A DNA stretch of 35,750 nt from Verrucomicrobia bacterium ADurb.Bin070 (lineage in GTDB: Bacteria > Verrucomicrobiota > Kiritimatiellia > RFP12 > UBA1067), in contig MWEJ01000006.1 in assembly GCA_002071025.1 (NCBI GenBank), forward strand, positions 1-35,750, in the 5' to 3' direction. Made by a program: the position numbers and the translations under genes. This document shows positions 1 through 7,792 of the stretch, one piece after another (position 1 is the first letter of the stretch; the number at the start of each line of letters is the position of its first letter). The notes beneath the pieces were generated by a model. The model ran no database searches and was not told where the DNA came from. It saw only the letters and a list, made by a program, of their open reading frames with translations.

Positions 1-2
1 GG

Positions 3-128
3 TCACCGGACGGCGCTCTGGACATCCTGTGGGTCAGGGCGCTCATCACGGACGGGCTCCACGACGACTATTGGAAGGGGAGCCGCGACCGTGAGGCCAC
101 CGTCAGAGAGGCAGTCTTTGCGGCATGA
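3..128 (+). pseudogene. C-terminal end of an unidentified protein, possibly a transposase
   Basis: A plus-strand frame open from the window edge ends at a TGA at 126-128 and reads like real protein (WVRALITDGLHDDYWKGSRD ... REAVFAA). I do not recognise the family. It ends just before a sequence resembling an insertion-sequence end (134-158), so a transposase C-terminus is the best guess. The same bases are also open on the minus strand as a fusion with the broken secreted-protein gene. Only about 41 residues are visible, so confidence is low. Confidence 0.3.
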
Positions 129-133
129 CCTCC

Positions 134-158
134 GGAACGATGTCACTTTCCTGACACA
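134..158. mobile_element. Possible insertion-sequence terminus
   Basis: Read on the minus strand this begins TGTGTCAGGAAAGTGACATC, with TGTCA/TGACA arms around GGAAAG. It looks like the terminal repeat of an IS, possibly IS21-like. It sits between the stop of the partial plus-strand frame and the point (about 165) where the minus-strand secreted-protein sequence stops making sense. The other end of the element is outside the window, so neither terminal inversion nor a target duplication can be shown. Confidence 0.35.
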
Positions 159-407
159 CACCCCCCAAGATGTCACCGCGTCGCCGTCCGCCGCCGTGAT
201 CGTGTCGGCGGTAACGTCCACCGCAAGCGTTCCCGCCGTGCGCAAGGTTTGCGCGTGAAGCGACAGCACACCCGCACACACAGAGATTAAACCGGCCAGC
301 CTCGTTTTCATGACGCCTCCTCCTCGTTGTTCAATCGTGCAGCCCACACATCCCGGATTCAAACTTACTTTTCAAATAATAAGGGTTTGAATACTGAATG
401 GTCAATC

Positions 408-800
408 TCACAGCGTGGGCGTCCAGCAGCCCTGCACCTCGACCGCCTCGCCATCGCCGGGCCAGGGCGGCATCGTCACGGCGACCGCGCCGAGCGGCTC
501 CGGGCCCAGCGCGCGAAACTGAAACCGCGTGCCAACCGGGATCGTGAGGCAGGCACCGGGCGCCAGCGCCACCGTCTCCGCGTGGCCTGCCTGTTCACGC
601 CACATCTCGCCGCCCCCTCCCACCACGTACCAGATCTCCTCCACCGTACGGTGTACGACCGCTTTGGAGACCGCGCCGGCAGGCAATTCGAAGTGGGCCA
701 TGCTGCCGCCCTTGAGACTCAGCAGCAATCGAACGGCGGAACCGTCCGGCGCCGTGACGTCCGGTGCGTGCGGCAGCGTGCGGGTTGCAAATTGTGACAT
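408..800 (-). CDS. Small cupin-domain protein
   Basis: A 130-residue protein when started at MSQFATRTLPHAP, which has AGGAG-like bases upstream; a longer start at 848 adds 16 unconvincing residues. The centre carries a cupin barrel: the first motif is around HFELPAGAVSKAVVHRTVEE, the Gly-rich turn is VVGGGGEMW, and the second motif includes LTIPVGTRFQF. Single-domain cupins include sugar isomerases, mannose-6-phosphate isomerase-like proteins and small-molecule sensors. Here the first motif has one His and a Glu but not the full HxH...E...H set, so a metal-enzyme role cannot be assigned. It lies 44 bp downstream of the SWIM gene on the same strand and may share its transcript. Confidence 0.75.
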   Translation of the reverse strand: MSQFATRTLPHAPDVTAPDGSAVRLLLSLKGGSMAHFELPAGAVSKAVVHRTVEEIWYVVGGGGEMWREQAGHAETVALAPGACLTIPVGTRFQFRALGPEPLGAVAVTMPPWPGDGEAVEVQGCWTPTL

Positions 801-844
801 GCCTTGATGCTCCTGGTGTTTGTCGCGCCCGGCCGGGCGCGGCA

Positions 845-1774
845 TCATGAAAATGTGGTGTCGACGCGCATGCGCCGGCCCTTGAGATGCAGGTTGGCGC
901 CAGTGATGATGACCTTTTCGTCCTCGCGCCGCAGATCCAGCGGCTCGCCCGCCCAGACCGCCCAGCCGCGCGCGGCGGCGCGCGCGTACAGGTGTTCCAA
1001 CGTGTCGGAGAACCGCTCCTGGCCACGCCAGAACGGCAGCGGCCCGAGCCGGTAGATGAGCGGCGCGTGGGTGAGCGCTTTCACGGCGGTGCCAAAATCC
1101 TCAAAAGGCGGGTGCGGCGACCCGTAAAAGCCTGCGAGATCAACCGACGCGGGCGCGTCCGACCGTGCCGTCGCGGCCGGCGCGGGCGCGGTCAGCGCCG
1201 CGTCGCCGAGCAGCTCTGCGCGGCTGATGCCGCGTACGCCCAGAAGCAGTAGCGGATTCTTGGTGATCGCTTCGCCCAGCAGGTAGTAGATCGCGGCCAG
1301 ATGTTTACAGGGATTGGCGTAATCCGGACAGGAGCAGCGGCTCGTCAAATCATTCTCGCGTTGCGGAAAGAGCGGACAGCCGGCCGCGCGGAACAGCCCC
1401 TCCACCTCAAGCGGCAGCTCGGCGACCAGCAGGCGCGCCACCAGCATCGGCTGGGCGCGCAGGGCATCGATCAGCGCCGCCTTCGCCTCCTCCGGCACAG
1501 TGCGGAAACGGATGGAGCTGGCGTACGGCTCTGTGGTGGCGCCCTGGACCTGGGCCGTGATCAAGCCCGGCGCGATTTCGAGCCGGGACACCTGGCCGGA
1601 GACCGCGTAATTGCGGCCGCGCCCCAGGCGCGCCCCGAGGCGGAAGCGCTCGATGACTTCGGTCCAGCGCCGGCTCCACCAAGTGCGCAGCGGCCCGCTG
1701 TGCGCGTTCTGCGAACGGATGCCGCCTTTGACAGTCAACGGGGTACGCAGCGTGTATCGCTTTTTTTTGCTCAT
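845..1774 (-). CDS. SWIM zinc-finger protein
   Basis: A 309-residue protein with a SWIM finger in the middle (CSCPDYANPCKHLAAIYYLL), matching the CxC...CxH zinc pattern. The N-terminus is basic (MSKKKRYTLRTPL). In several bacterial lineages a SWIM protein is encoded next to, or fused with, a SNF2/HepA helicase, and that holds here. Its ATG overlaps the helicase stop as ATGA (1771-1774), implying translational coupling. The start region contains a run of eight A residues, which would make length polymorphism or slippage easy. The partner relation with the helicase is inferred from overlap and precedent; the substrate is unknown. Confidence 0.85.
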   Translation of the reverse strand: MSKKKRYTLRTPLTVKGGIRSQNAHSGPLRTWWSRRWTEVIERFRLGARLGRGRNYAVSGQVSRLEIAPGLITAQVQGATTEPYASSIRFRTVPEEAKAALIDALRAQPMLVARLLVAELPLEVEGLFRAAGCPLFPQRENDLTSRCSCPDYANPCKHLAAIYYLLGEAITKNPLLLLGVRGISRAELLGDAALTAPAPAATARSDAPASVDLAGFYGSPHPPFEDFGTAVKALTHAPLIYRLGPLPFWRGQERFSDTLEHLYARAAARGWAVWAGEPLDLRREDEKVIITGANLHLKGRRMRVDTTFS

Positions 1775-4700
1775 TCCCCCACCTCGTCGGCGATAACGGT
1801 TTCGGAGAGGCGCAGGATCTCATCCAGTTCGGCGTCGGAGAGTTCGGTCAGGAACGCCTCGCCGCTGGTGACGATTTCTGCGGCCAGGGCGCTCTTATGC
1901 GCGATCATATCATCGATGCGCTCTTCGAGGGTGCCGCCGCAGAGAAACTTGTGAACCATCACCTTGCGGGTCTGCCCGATACGGAAGGCGCGGTCGGTGG
2001 CCTGGTCCTCGACGGCGGGATTCCACCAGCGGTCGTAGTGGAAGACGTGGCTCGCGCGGGTCAGGTTCAGGCCGGTGCCGCCGGCTTTGAGCGAGAGGAT
2101 AAAGACCAGCGGTTCGGCGCTCTCCTGAAAGGCCTGCACCATGCGGTCGCGCACCTTGCGCGGGACGCCGCCGTGAAGAAACGGCATATCGCGGTTGAAG
2201 GTTTCGCAGAGGCGCTGCTTCAGCAGTGCGCCCATCTCCGCGTATTGGGTGAAGACCAGGGCGCTCTCGCCGCGCTCGAAAATTTCCTCCAGCATCTCCT
2301 CGAGGCGCTGCAGTTTACCGGAAGGGCGCTCCATCGCCTGCGGCTGGCTGAGATAGTGCGCCGGATGGTTGCAGACCTGTTTGAGGCGGGTCAGCACGCC
2401 GAGAATCAAGCCGCGGCGCGCGATCCCTTCGGCTTCGGCCGAATCTCTGCGAAACTGCTCCAGCACCTCCTCGTAGAGGTGCGCCTGCTCGCGCGTGAGG
2501 CAGCAGGTGACGGTGCCTTCGCGTTTCTCCGGCAGGTCGGAGATGATCTGCTTGTCGGTCTTGAGACGCCGCAGCAGAAACGGCGCGGTGATGCGCCGCA
2601 GCCGCGTTCGTGCGCCGGGATCGGTGCCGGATTGGATCGGCCGGAAGAACGCATCGCGAAAGACCGCGCGCTTGCCCAGCAGGCCGGGGTTGAGAAAGTC
2701 CATCAGCGACCAGAGGTCGCCGACGTGGTTTTCGACCGGCGTGCCGGTCAGCGCGATCCGGAAGTCGGCCTGCAGCGCGCGTGCCGCCTGGGCCTGGCGC
2801 GTGTCGGGATTTTTGATGTTCTGCGCCTCGTCGAGCACGATGCCGGCCCAGCCGACTTTGCGCAGGTCGGCGTAGTCGCGGTAGAGCAGATGGTAGCTGG
2901 TGAGCACGACGTCTGCGCCCTTTGTCTCGCGCACAAAGGAGTCGCCGTGCCAGCGCTGCGCACCGTGATGGAGCATCACGCGCACATCGGGCGTGAAGCG
3001 CCGACACTCGCGCAACCAGTTGCCGAGGACCGACATCGGGGCGACCAGCAGCACGGGGCGGCGTTCGCCGCGCACTTTTTCGTGCAGCAGAAAGGCCAGC
3101 GTCTGGATCGTCTTGCCGAGGCCCATGTCATCCGCCAGGCACGCGCCGAAGCCCCAAGTACGCAGGAATGCCAGCCAGCTTAAACCGCGTATCTGGTAGG
3201 GACGCAACTCGCCGCAGAAAGCGGCGGGCGGAGGCAGCAGGTCGAAGGCCTGTTCGCCGCGCAAGCGTTTGAGAAACGGGTCGAGCCAGCCGCCGCCCCG
3301 GACGTCGGACACCTCAAGTCCGCTGCGTCCGGAGGTGCCCAGCGCCAGCCGCACGACCTCAAGCGCCGATTGCATGTCCGCCTGTTTGCGCTGCGAGATG
3401 CGCAGCGCCTCCTGAAGCTGGCGCACATTGATCTGAATCCAGCGGCCCCGGAAGAAGACCAGCGGCGATTCAGAGGCCAGCAGCGTTTCAAGCTCCTCGC
3501 GCGAGACCGGCTGCCCGTCGAGGGTGACGGTCCAGTTCAGCGCAACCTTTTGGTCCAGCGCCTGCGGGCCAGCGGCCGTGTCGGCGTGCGGCATCGCATC
3601 GACTTCCAGCGTGACGGCCTGCTGCGCGTGGCGGCTCCACCAGGGCGGCAGGCTGACACCGTAACCCGCCGCCTCCAGCAGCGGCGCGGCGGTGTTGAGA
3701 AAGGCGTGCGCCTCGTCAGATGCCAGTGTGCAGCCGAAACCGCGCGGGTGGGGTTCGGCTTTTGCCAACGGCGCAAAGAGCATGGCGGCCTGGCCCAACG
3801 CGATCAACAGCGTCTCATCGGCACCGGCGAGCCACGGCGTCACACCGTTCTGGCGCACGCTGCTGAGGCGTACGTACAGGAACCACGGCTGATCTGAAAC
3901 GGGAGGTTCTTCCAGTTGGAAAAGCAGCGTTGTGTCACGCATCGCGCGGCTTTCGACCGGGCGGCGCCACAACGCGATCGTGTCATGCAACGCATCAAGC
4001 TCTTCGCTTGCCTCCCAGCGGATCACCGGGTTGTCGCCGCGCAGTGCGGCAAACCAAGCATCGTGGGCGCTGTAGAATTTGCCGTGTTCGGCATGCGAGC
4101 GCGACAGCGTGGTCACCACGCTGAACCGCACCAGATGGTCGGTCAGCTCCTCCAGCATCTCGGCGGCACAGAGCAGCGGGTCCTCGCCCAGCGTGAGCAG
4201 CGGCGGCAGGCGCGCGGCCAGTGCCTCAAGCCGCTGCCGGTCGGTGGTGTCGAGCGACGCTTGCCAGCGCGCTTCGATGCACCCGTCGTCGCGTCGGGCG
4301 AGCGCGGGCAAGAATCTGCCGCGGGCCACGAGCGAACCGGCAAAACGGAAGAGATGGGCAAACGCGAGCAGGTCTTCGCCGGCGAACACGCCGTCGACCA
4401 GACGTCGCTCTTGGCAGGCCCCCAGAAGGGTAAAAGCCTGTTTCCATGTCAGGGAAGCGGCCGAGACGGTCCAGGTGCCCAGCGAAACCGGCGGCGCGCC
4501 GGGGGCGCCGTCAGGCATGAGAAACGGTTGGGAGGGCATCGGTGACAGGCCTGCGGATGTCCGGAACGTCGGCAGGCGCAGATCATAAGAAGACATCTGA
4601 AGCTCTGCGGTGTCCCACAGAAAACTCTTGAGGATGCGGCCGAGGGCTGCTGAGCCGACATCATAGGGCGAGACCCGCGTATGCGCCCGTTCGCCCGCCT

Positions 4701-4788
4701 CAGGACACGGTTCATGCTTGATGGCCGCCTGTTCGCCCCACACGTTCACATTGCGCTGGCGCCAGCTTATATGCAGAATCACGAGCAT
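1771..4788 (-). CDS. SNF2-family DEAD/DEAH-box helicase
   Basis: A 1005-residue ATPase. The start MLVILHISWRQRNVNVWGE fits the usual opening of bacterial SNF2/HepA-like proteins, supporting the long start. The first ~480 residues form the bacterial SNF2-associated N-terminal region. The motor follows: Walker A in DDMGLGKTIQTLAFLL, motif II DEAQN, motif III LTGTPVENHVGDLWSLMDFL, and the helicase-C half with LVFTQYAEMG, LSLKAGGTGLNLTRA and the arginine-finger stretch QATDRAFRIGQTRKV. All motor motifs look intact. It probably remodels nucleoprotein complexes or RNA polymerase, as RapA-type enzymes do, with the overlapping SWIM protein as likely partner. Specific targets cannot be read from sequence. 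Confidence 0.93.
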   Translation of the reverse strand: MLVILHISWRQRNVNVWGEQAAIKHEPCPEAGERAHTRVSPYDVGSAALGRILKSFLWDTAELQMSSYDLRLPTFRTSAGLSPMPSQPFLMPDGAPGAPPVSLGTWTVSAASLTWKQAFTLLGACQERRLVDGVFAGEDLLAFAHLFRFAGSLVARGRFLPALARRDDGCIEARWQASLDTTDRQRLEALAARLPPLLTLGEDPLLCAAEMLEELTDHLVRFSVVTTLSRSHAEHGKFYSAHDAWFAALRGDNPVIRWEASEELDALHDTIALWRRPVESRAMRDTTLLFQLEEPPVSDQPWFLYVRLSSVRQNGVTPWLAGADETLLIALGQAAMLFAPLAKAEPHPRGFGCTLASDEAHAFLNTAAPLLEAAGYGVSLPPWWSRHAQQAVTLEVDAMPHADTAAGPQALDQKVALNWTVTLDGQPVSREELETLLASESPLVFFRGRWIQINVRQLQEALRISQRKQADMQSALEVVRLALGTSGRSGLEVSDVRGGGWLDPFLKRLRGEQAFDLLPPPAAFCGELRPYQIRGLSWLAFLRTWGFGACLADDMGLGKTIQTLAFLLHEKVRGERRPVLLVAPMSVLGNWLRECRRFTPDVRVMLHHGAQRWHGDSFVRETKGADVVLTSYHLLYRDYADLRKVGWAGIVLDEAQNIKNPDTRQAQAARALQADFRIALTGTPVENHVGDLWSLMDFLNPGLLGKRAVFRDAFFRPIQSGTDPGARTRLRRITAPFLLRRLKTDKQIISDLPEKREGTVTCCLTREQAHLYEEVLEQFRRDSAEAEGIARRGLILGVLTRLKQVCNHPAHYLSQPQAMERPSGKLQRLEEMLEEIFERGESALVFTQYAEMGALLKQRLCETFNRDMPFLHGGVPRKVRDRMVQAFQESAEPLVFILSLKAGGTGLNLTRASHVFHYDRWWNPAVEDQATDRAFRIGQTRKVMVHKFLCGGTLEERIDDMIAHKSALAAEIVTSGEAFLTELSDAELDEILRLSETVIADEVGE

Positions 4789-4909
4789 CCCATCGGTCTG
4801 CCCGACAACACGCCGAATCGCTGACGGTCATGAGACGGTAGCAGATGGAGATAAAATAATGTGATTCCGCTTTGCCGTCAAGGAGCAAGCGGAGCAACGG
4901 CCATCCGGA

Positions 4910-5521
4910 TCACCAGCCCTGCGGGGCGGCTGGACGCGGCGGGCCGGCCGGGCGGGCCTGTGCGGCGGGACGCGGCGGCGGTTGGCGCGGACCGTTTGGG
5001 CCGGGATGCGGACGCTCATCTCGCTCGCGGCGCGCCATGCGCTCTTTCAGGCGGCGCTGCCCTTCGGCGGTGATCAGTTCGTGGGCCTTCTTGCGCTGTT
5101 CTTCGGTCAGGCTGTCGCGGATCACCACCAGAATCTGCGTGGACAATTTGGCTTGTTCGGTCCGCATCGCGCCGATGTGTTCAATCAGTTTCATGATCTC
5201 TTCCGCCGAGGTGCCGGGTTCGGCTAAAACCTTTTTCGCGATCTCGGCCTGCTGCAGGGCAGCGGTGTTGATCGTGTCATCCAGCATCTTCAGACGCGTG
5301 TCGATCTTGTCCATTTCCGTTTTGAGCTTCTGGGCCTGTTCGTCTTGGATACCGACTTTCTCCATGAATTCGGGATTCATGATCTGCTTGCCGACCCAAT
5401 TCCCGTAATTCAGCGAACGCGACATGCGCGGCCGTTCGCGGTTTGCGGCCGCATCGGGCTGCTGCGCAATAACCGTAGCCGTCACGAGCGAAAAAACCAA
5501 TACGAAGCTGAGATTTTGCAT
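4910..5521 (-). CDS. Periplasmic LTxxQ (Spy/CpxP-like) protein
   Basis: A 203-residue exported protein: a signal peptide (MQNLSFVLVFSLVTATVIAQ), then an alpha-helical, charged region of about 120 residues ending in LTEEQRKKAHELI, the LTxxQ motif of Spy/CpxP/ZraP-type periplasmic chaperones and metal-stress sensors. The last 40 residues are Pro/Arg/Gly-rich (RPHPGPNGPRQPPPRPAAQA), an unusual basic disordered tail. It is the last minus-strand gene before the divergent gap upstream of dnaA. A chaperone or stress role is inferred from family resemblance; no two-component partner is nearby. Confidence 0.7.
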   Translation of the reverse strand: MQNLSFVLVFSLVTATVIAQQPDAAANRERPRMSRSLNYGNWVGKQIMNPEFMEKVGIQDEQAQKLKTEMDKIDTRLKMLDDTINTAALQQAEIAKKVLAEPGTSAEEIMKLIEHIGAMRTEQAKLSTQILVVIRDSLTEEQRKKAHELITAEGQRRLKERMARRERDERPHPGPNGPRQPPPRPAAQARPAGPPRPAAPQGW

Positions 5522-5721
5522 GGGACTCTCCTTGATGTGAATGCGGTAAGTGCCGGTGAAAACGGCCTGCGAATCGGTTTTATTGTCAGTTGTTCATAAT
5601 TATTATCATCGGCGCTTGCGGGGGGGACCGCGAAATCCGCGCAAGAAACGCGCTTTTTTCGCGGGATCGCTCATATTTGGGCGCTTGTGCACCAAATCTG
5701 AGGGCCGATCCCAAGAGGATG

Positions 5722-5749
5722 CGTTGCCATGCTTGCGTGTATGGCAACG
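5722..5749. repeat. Perfect 9-bp inverted repeat
   Basis: CGTTGCCAT and ATGGCAACG flank a 10-base spacer, immediately before the AT-rich block upstream of dnaA. It could be a protein-binding site or a hairpin in a leader transcript. No T-run follows on either strand, so it is not a standard terminator. Confidence 0.6.
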
Positions 5750-5815
5750 GTATACTTGTTATAAACTCTTGATATTAAGCATATTATAATTTTTATCATT
5801 TTCCGCTTTACACGA
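5750..5815. other. AT-rich block, possible DNA unwinding element
   Basis: A stretch rich in TATA, TTAT and ATTATAAT words (for example CATATTATAATTTTTATC) in an otherwise G+C-rich region. Its position between an inverted repeat and dnaA fits a DNA unwinding element, but promoters for dnaA could lie here too. Confidence 0.4.
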
Positions 5816-5991
5816 CTTCCTTTAGACCGGGGTTTTCGTTTCGTTTGTTTACAACTTTCGCGACCACTGGTTGCGCACCGTTTGATTCGGGGGTCACCGT
5901 TGGCATAACTGCTTAAATTTGGCCGGGTTAGAGCTGTCAGACGGGGCTGTTCATAACCTGTTGACCGATTGATTATTCTTTCCCCTTGAAC

Positions 5992-5997
5992 GGGGGG
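5992..5997 (+). promoter_or_regulatory. Shine-Dalgarno of the dnaA upstream ORF
   Basis: GGGGGG seven bases before the ATG at 6005. It is the only strong ribosome-binding sequence between the gap and dnaA. The two possible dnaA starts (GTG 6073, ATG 6082) have nothing comparable in front of them. Confidence 0.5.
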
Positions 5998-6004
5998 TGC
6001 AAAT

Positions 6005-6076
6005 ATGGTTCAACAGTACTGTTGCTGCTTGCTCTTCTCACCCCCTTTACTTTCTCTCGGCGGCCTGTTCTTGTGA
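6005..6076 (+). CDS. Cysteine-rich 23-codon upstream ORF before dnaA
   Basis: A short frame (ATG 6005, TGA 6074-6076) encodes a hydrophobic peptide beginning MVQQYCCCLLFSPP, with three consecutive Cys codons (TGT TGC TGC at 6020-6028) and a Leu-rich tail. It has a strong GGGGGG Shine-Dalgarno. Its TGA overlaps a GTG in the dnaA frame (GTGA at 6073-6076), and the dnaA ATG at 6082 is six bases beyond. Overlapping stop/start arrangements commonly couple translation, so dnaA expression may depend on ribosomes finishing this frame. A Cys-triplet leader could sense Cys-tRNA supply; that part is inference. It could also be a chance ORF. Confidence 0.45.
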   Translation: MVQQYCCCLLFSPPLLSLGGLFL

Positions 6077-6081
6077 GTGCT

Positions 6082-7479
6082 ATGAATGCTCCCGAATTGT
6101 GGACGAAAGCGTGCGAACACCTCAAAAGTGTTCTCAACGATGATGTTTATTCGCGCTGGATCGAGAATATTAAGCCCTCCTCTATCCATGAAAACCGGTT
6201 TATCCTTCACGTCGACAATGACTTCTGCCAAACTTGGCTTGAAAACAATTATCAGGATGTCATTGTCGAAGCGTTGCGTGCGGCCGGAGCCCCTCACGAT
6301 TTTTCGATACGGTTCGATATCCAAGCTTGCGACTCACCGAACGCGGCAGCGTCTCCGCGAGAGAGCGTCGCGGCCAAACCGGATCCCAAACAGCTCCCTG
6401 CCGCGAAGCGCCGTCATAAACCGGTCAGCAACGGCAACGGTAGCCCGTTAAACTCAAACTTCACGTTTGAGAATTTCGTCACCGGTCCCTCCAACAGTTT
6501 CGCGCATGCTGCCGCGCTGGGTGTCTCACAATCGCCAGGACGCGCCTACAATCCGCTTTTCATCTACGGACAGACCGGTATCGGCAAGACTCACCTGATG
6601 CAGGCTGTCGGTCACCGTGTCCTGCAGTCGCCCGGCATGAGCGTGAGTTATGTTTCGACCGAGACGCTTCTCAACGAGTACATCGAGTCGCTGGCGAAAC
6701 AAACCACCATGAATTTCCGCAATAAATACCGGAACACGGATGTTCTGCTCGTCGACGATATCCAGTTCCTCGCCGGAAAAGAGCGGCTTCAGGAGGAATT
6801 TTTCCATACGTTCAATGTCTTGTACGACGCCCGCAAGCAGATCATCATGACCAGCGACCTGCCTCCGCGTGAATTATCCGGCCTTGAACCGCGGCTGGTT
6901 TCTCGTTTTGAGTGGGGCTTGGTGACTGAGATTGAATCACCCGATTTTGAGACGCGCCTGGCTATTCTCCGGTACAAGCAGACGCTGACCAAAGTGGGCC
7001 TGCGCGACGATGTTCTGACATTTATTGCTGACAACATTAAATCCAACGTGCGCAGTCTCGAAGGCGCTCTGACGCGCGCGGTGTCGTTCTCCTCGTTGAA
7101 CCCGCAGATGCCGATGACGCTGGAGGTGCTGCGGAATCTTCTCAAAGACCAACTCAATGACGAACGCCAGAAGGATCTCTCATTCGATGACATTCAGCGC
7201 ATGGTCGCTGATTACTTCGATTTGCGCCTGACGGACATGTCCAGCAAGCGGCGTCCACGCTCGGTGGCCGCACCGCGCCAGATCGCCATGTTCCTCTGCC
7301 GTAAACTGACGCGCTCGTCGCTGCCTGAAATCGCCAACTCGTTCGGCAAGACGCACGCCACCGTCATCCATGCCTGCAAAACGATTCAAGACCGTATTCA
7401 GGTCGAAGAAGAACTGCGCAGTTCCGTGCGGGAAATCACCCGCAAGTTGGGTCGCGATCCTCTCGCCTTTCAAATCTAA
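6082..7479 (+). CDS. dnaA: Chromosomal replication initiator DnaA
   Basis: A 465-residue protein. Domain I is at the N-terminus (LWTKACEHLKSVLNDDVYSR, residues ~6-65), followed by a Pro/Ala/Lys-rich linker to ~135. The AAA+ domain has Walker A GQTGIGKTH (~164) and Walker B VLLVDDIQF (~220), and the basic domain IV has the signature region SFGKTHATVIHAC (~420-432). The typical signature is GGRDHTTVLHA. Here the Arg-Asp pair is replaced and one residue is missing, while His and the second Thr are kept, so box recognition may differ. I chose ATG 6082 because MNAPELW aligns with usual DnaA N-termini. A TTG at 5986 would add a hydrophobic extension that looks wrong; GTG 6073 is a possible alternative. 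Confidence 0.97.
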   Translation: MNAPELWTKACEHLKSVLNDDVYSRWIENIKPSSIHENRFILHVDNDFCQTWLENNYQDVIVEALRAAGAPHDFSIRFDIQACDSPNAAASPRESVAAKPDPKQLPAAKRRHKPVSNGNGSPLNSNFTFENFVTGPSNSFAHAAALGVSQSPGRAYNPLFIYGQTGIGKTHLMQAVGHRVLQSPGMSVSYVSTETLLNEYIESLAKQTTMNFRNKYRNTDVLLVDDIQFLAGKERLQEEFFHTFNVLYDARKQIIMTSDLPPRELSGLEPRLVSRFEWGLVTEIESPDFETRLAILRYKQTLTKVGLRDDVLTFIADNIKSNVRSLEGALTRAVSFSSLNPQMPMTLEVLRNLLKDQLNDERQKDLSFDDIQRMVADYFDLRLTDMSSKRRPRSVAAPRQIAMFLCRKLTRSSLPEIANSFGKTHATVIHACKTIQDRIQVEEELRSSVREITRKLGRDPLAFQI

Positions 7480-7792
7480 CCCTTTTACAACCTGTCAATA
7501 ACATGATGGTACCCCGTTCATCCTTTTTCAGTTGTGGCCCACTTATCATCACGGACGTTCCCGACATCCGTTCCGCTGTGCATATCCCATGCCCTTATCA
7601 ACAGGTTACCAAGGGTGTAGACATTACACTTAATCTTTCTAACTCAACACGTTATGACCTTATTCACAGGATACGGACGACCTATTATTACTTCTAATCA
7701 TTCTTTACTTTAATACCCCTAATCAGCTAAACTGGAGCCTTCATGTCTCGGAAAGCGGAAATCGTTGGGACAGTCTTAGAGGAGTGTAGGAA
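7480..7792. other. dnaA-dnaN gap with DnaA-box-like sites
   Basis: Three 9-mers close to the DnaA box lie here: TGTCAATAA (7493-7501, complement orientation), TTATCAACA (7595-7603) and TTATTCACA (7660-7668). The last matches the relaxed consensus TTATNCACA exactly. Two continue as TTATNNACAGG, the first as CCTGTCAATAA, so the shared core is longer than nine bases. The stretch 7678-7735 is AT-rich. In many bacteria the dnaA-dnaN gap is part of oriC or is used for dnaA/dnaN autoregulation. The dnaN ribosome-binding site (AGGAGTGTAGGAA) ends the gap. Confidence 0.5.

Larger units (their letters stand above)
3..311 (-). pseudogene. Secreted protein gene cut off after its signal peptide
   Basis: An ATG at 309-311 with a good Shine-Dalgarno (GGAGGAGG) starts a signal peptide (MKTRLAGLISVCAGVLSLHA). 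About 25 residues follow (TLRTAGTLAVDVTADTITAA ... DGDAVTSW), resembling the opening of LamG/concanavalin-like secreted proteins common in Verrucomicrobiota-type genomes. After the Trp the reading frame runs into the putative IS end and then to a stop at 3-5, giving a short chimeric ORF. I read this as a gene interrupted by an insertion at about 160. The downstream part of the gene would lie beyond the left edge. Confidence 0.5.
5522..6004. other. Divergent gap upstream of dnaA, candidate oriC
   Basis: No convincing gene. Contents: two copies of TGTTCATAA (5591-5599, 5948-5956), the complement of TTATGAACA and close to the DnaA box; a 9-bp perfect inverted repeat (5722-5749); and a strongly AT-rich block at about 5750-5815. 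Genes to the left run minus and genes to the right run plus for about 10 kb. This divergence, with dnaA adjacent, is what one expects at or near a chromosomal origin. The dnaA-dnaN gap (7480-7792) and the mnmG upstream gap are competing candidates. Confidence 0.45.

Noticed and set aside
1897-3183. A 428-codon plus-strand frame opposite the SNF2 helicase
   Set aside because: It is antisense to intact helicase motifs and shows no family features; G+C-rich DNA leaves such frames open.
5630-5652. Small GCGC hairpin followed by six Ts in the dnaA upstream gap
   Set aside because: The stem is only four to five bases and no plus-strand gene ends there.
5986-6081. N-terminal extension of DnaA from a TTG at 5986
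   Set aside because: The extra residues are hydrophobic and unlike any DnaA N-terminus; the family alignment starts at MNAPELW. The same bases are better explained by the short upstream ORF in another frame.
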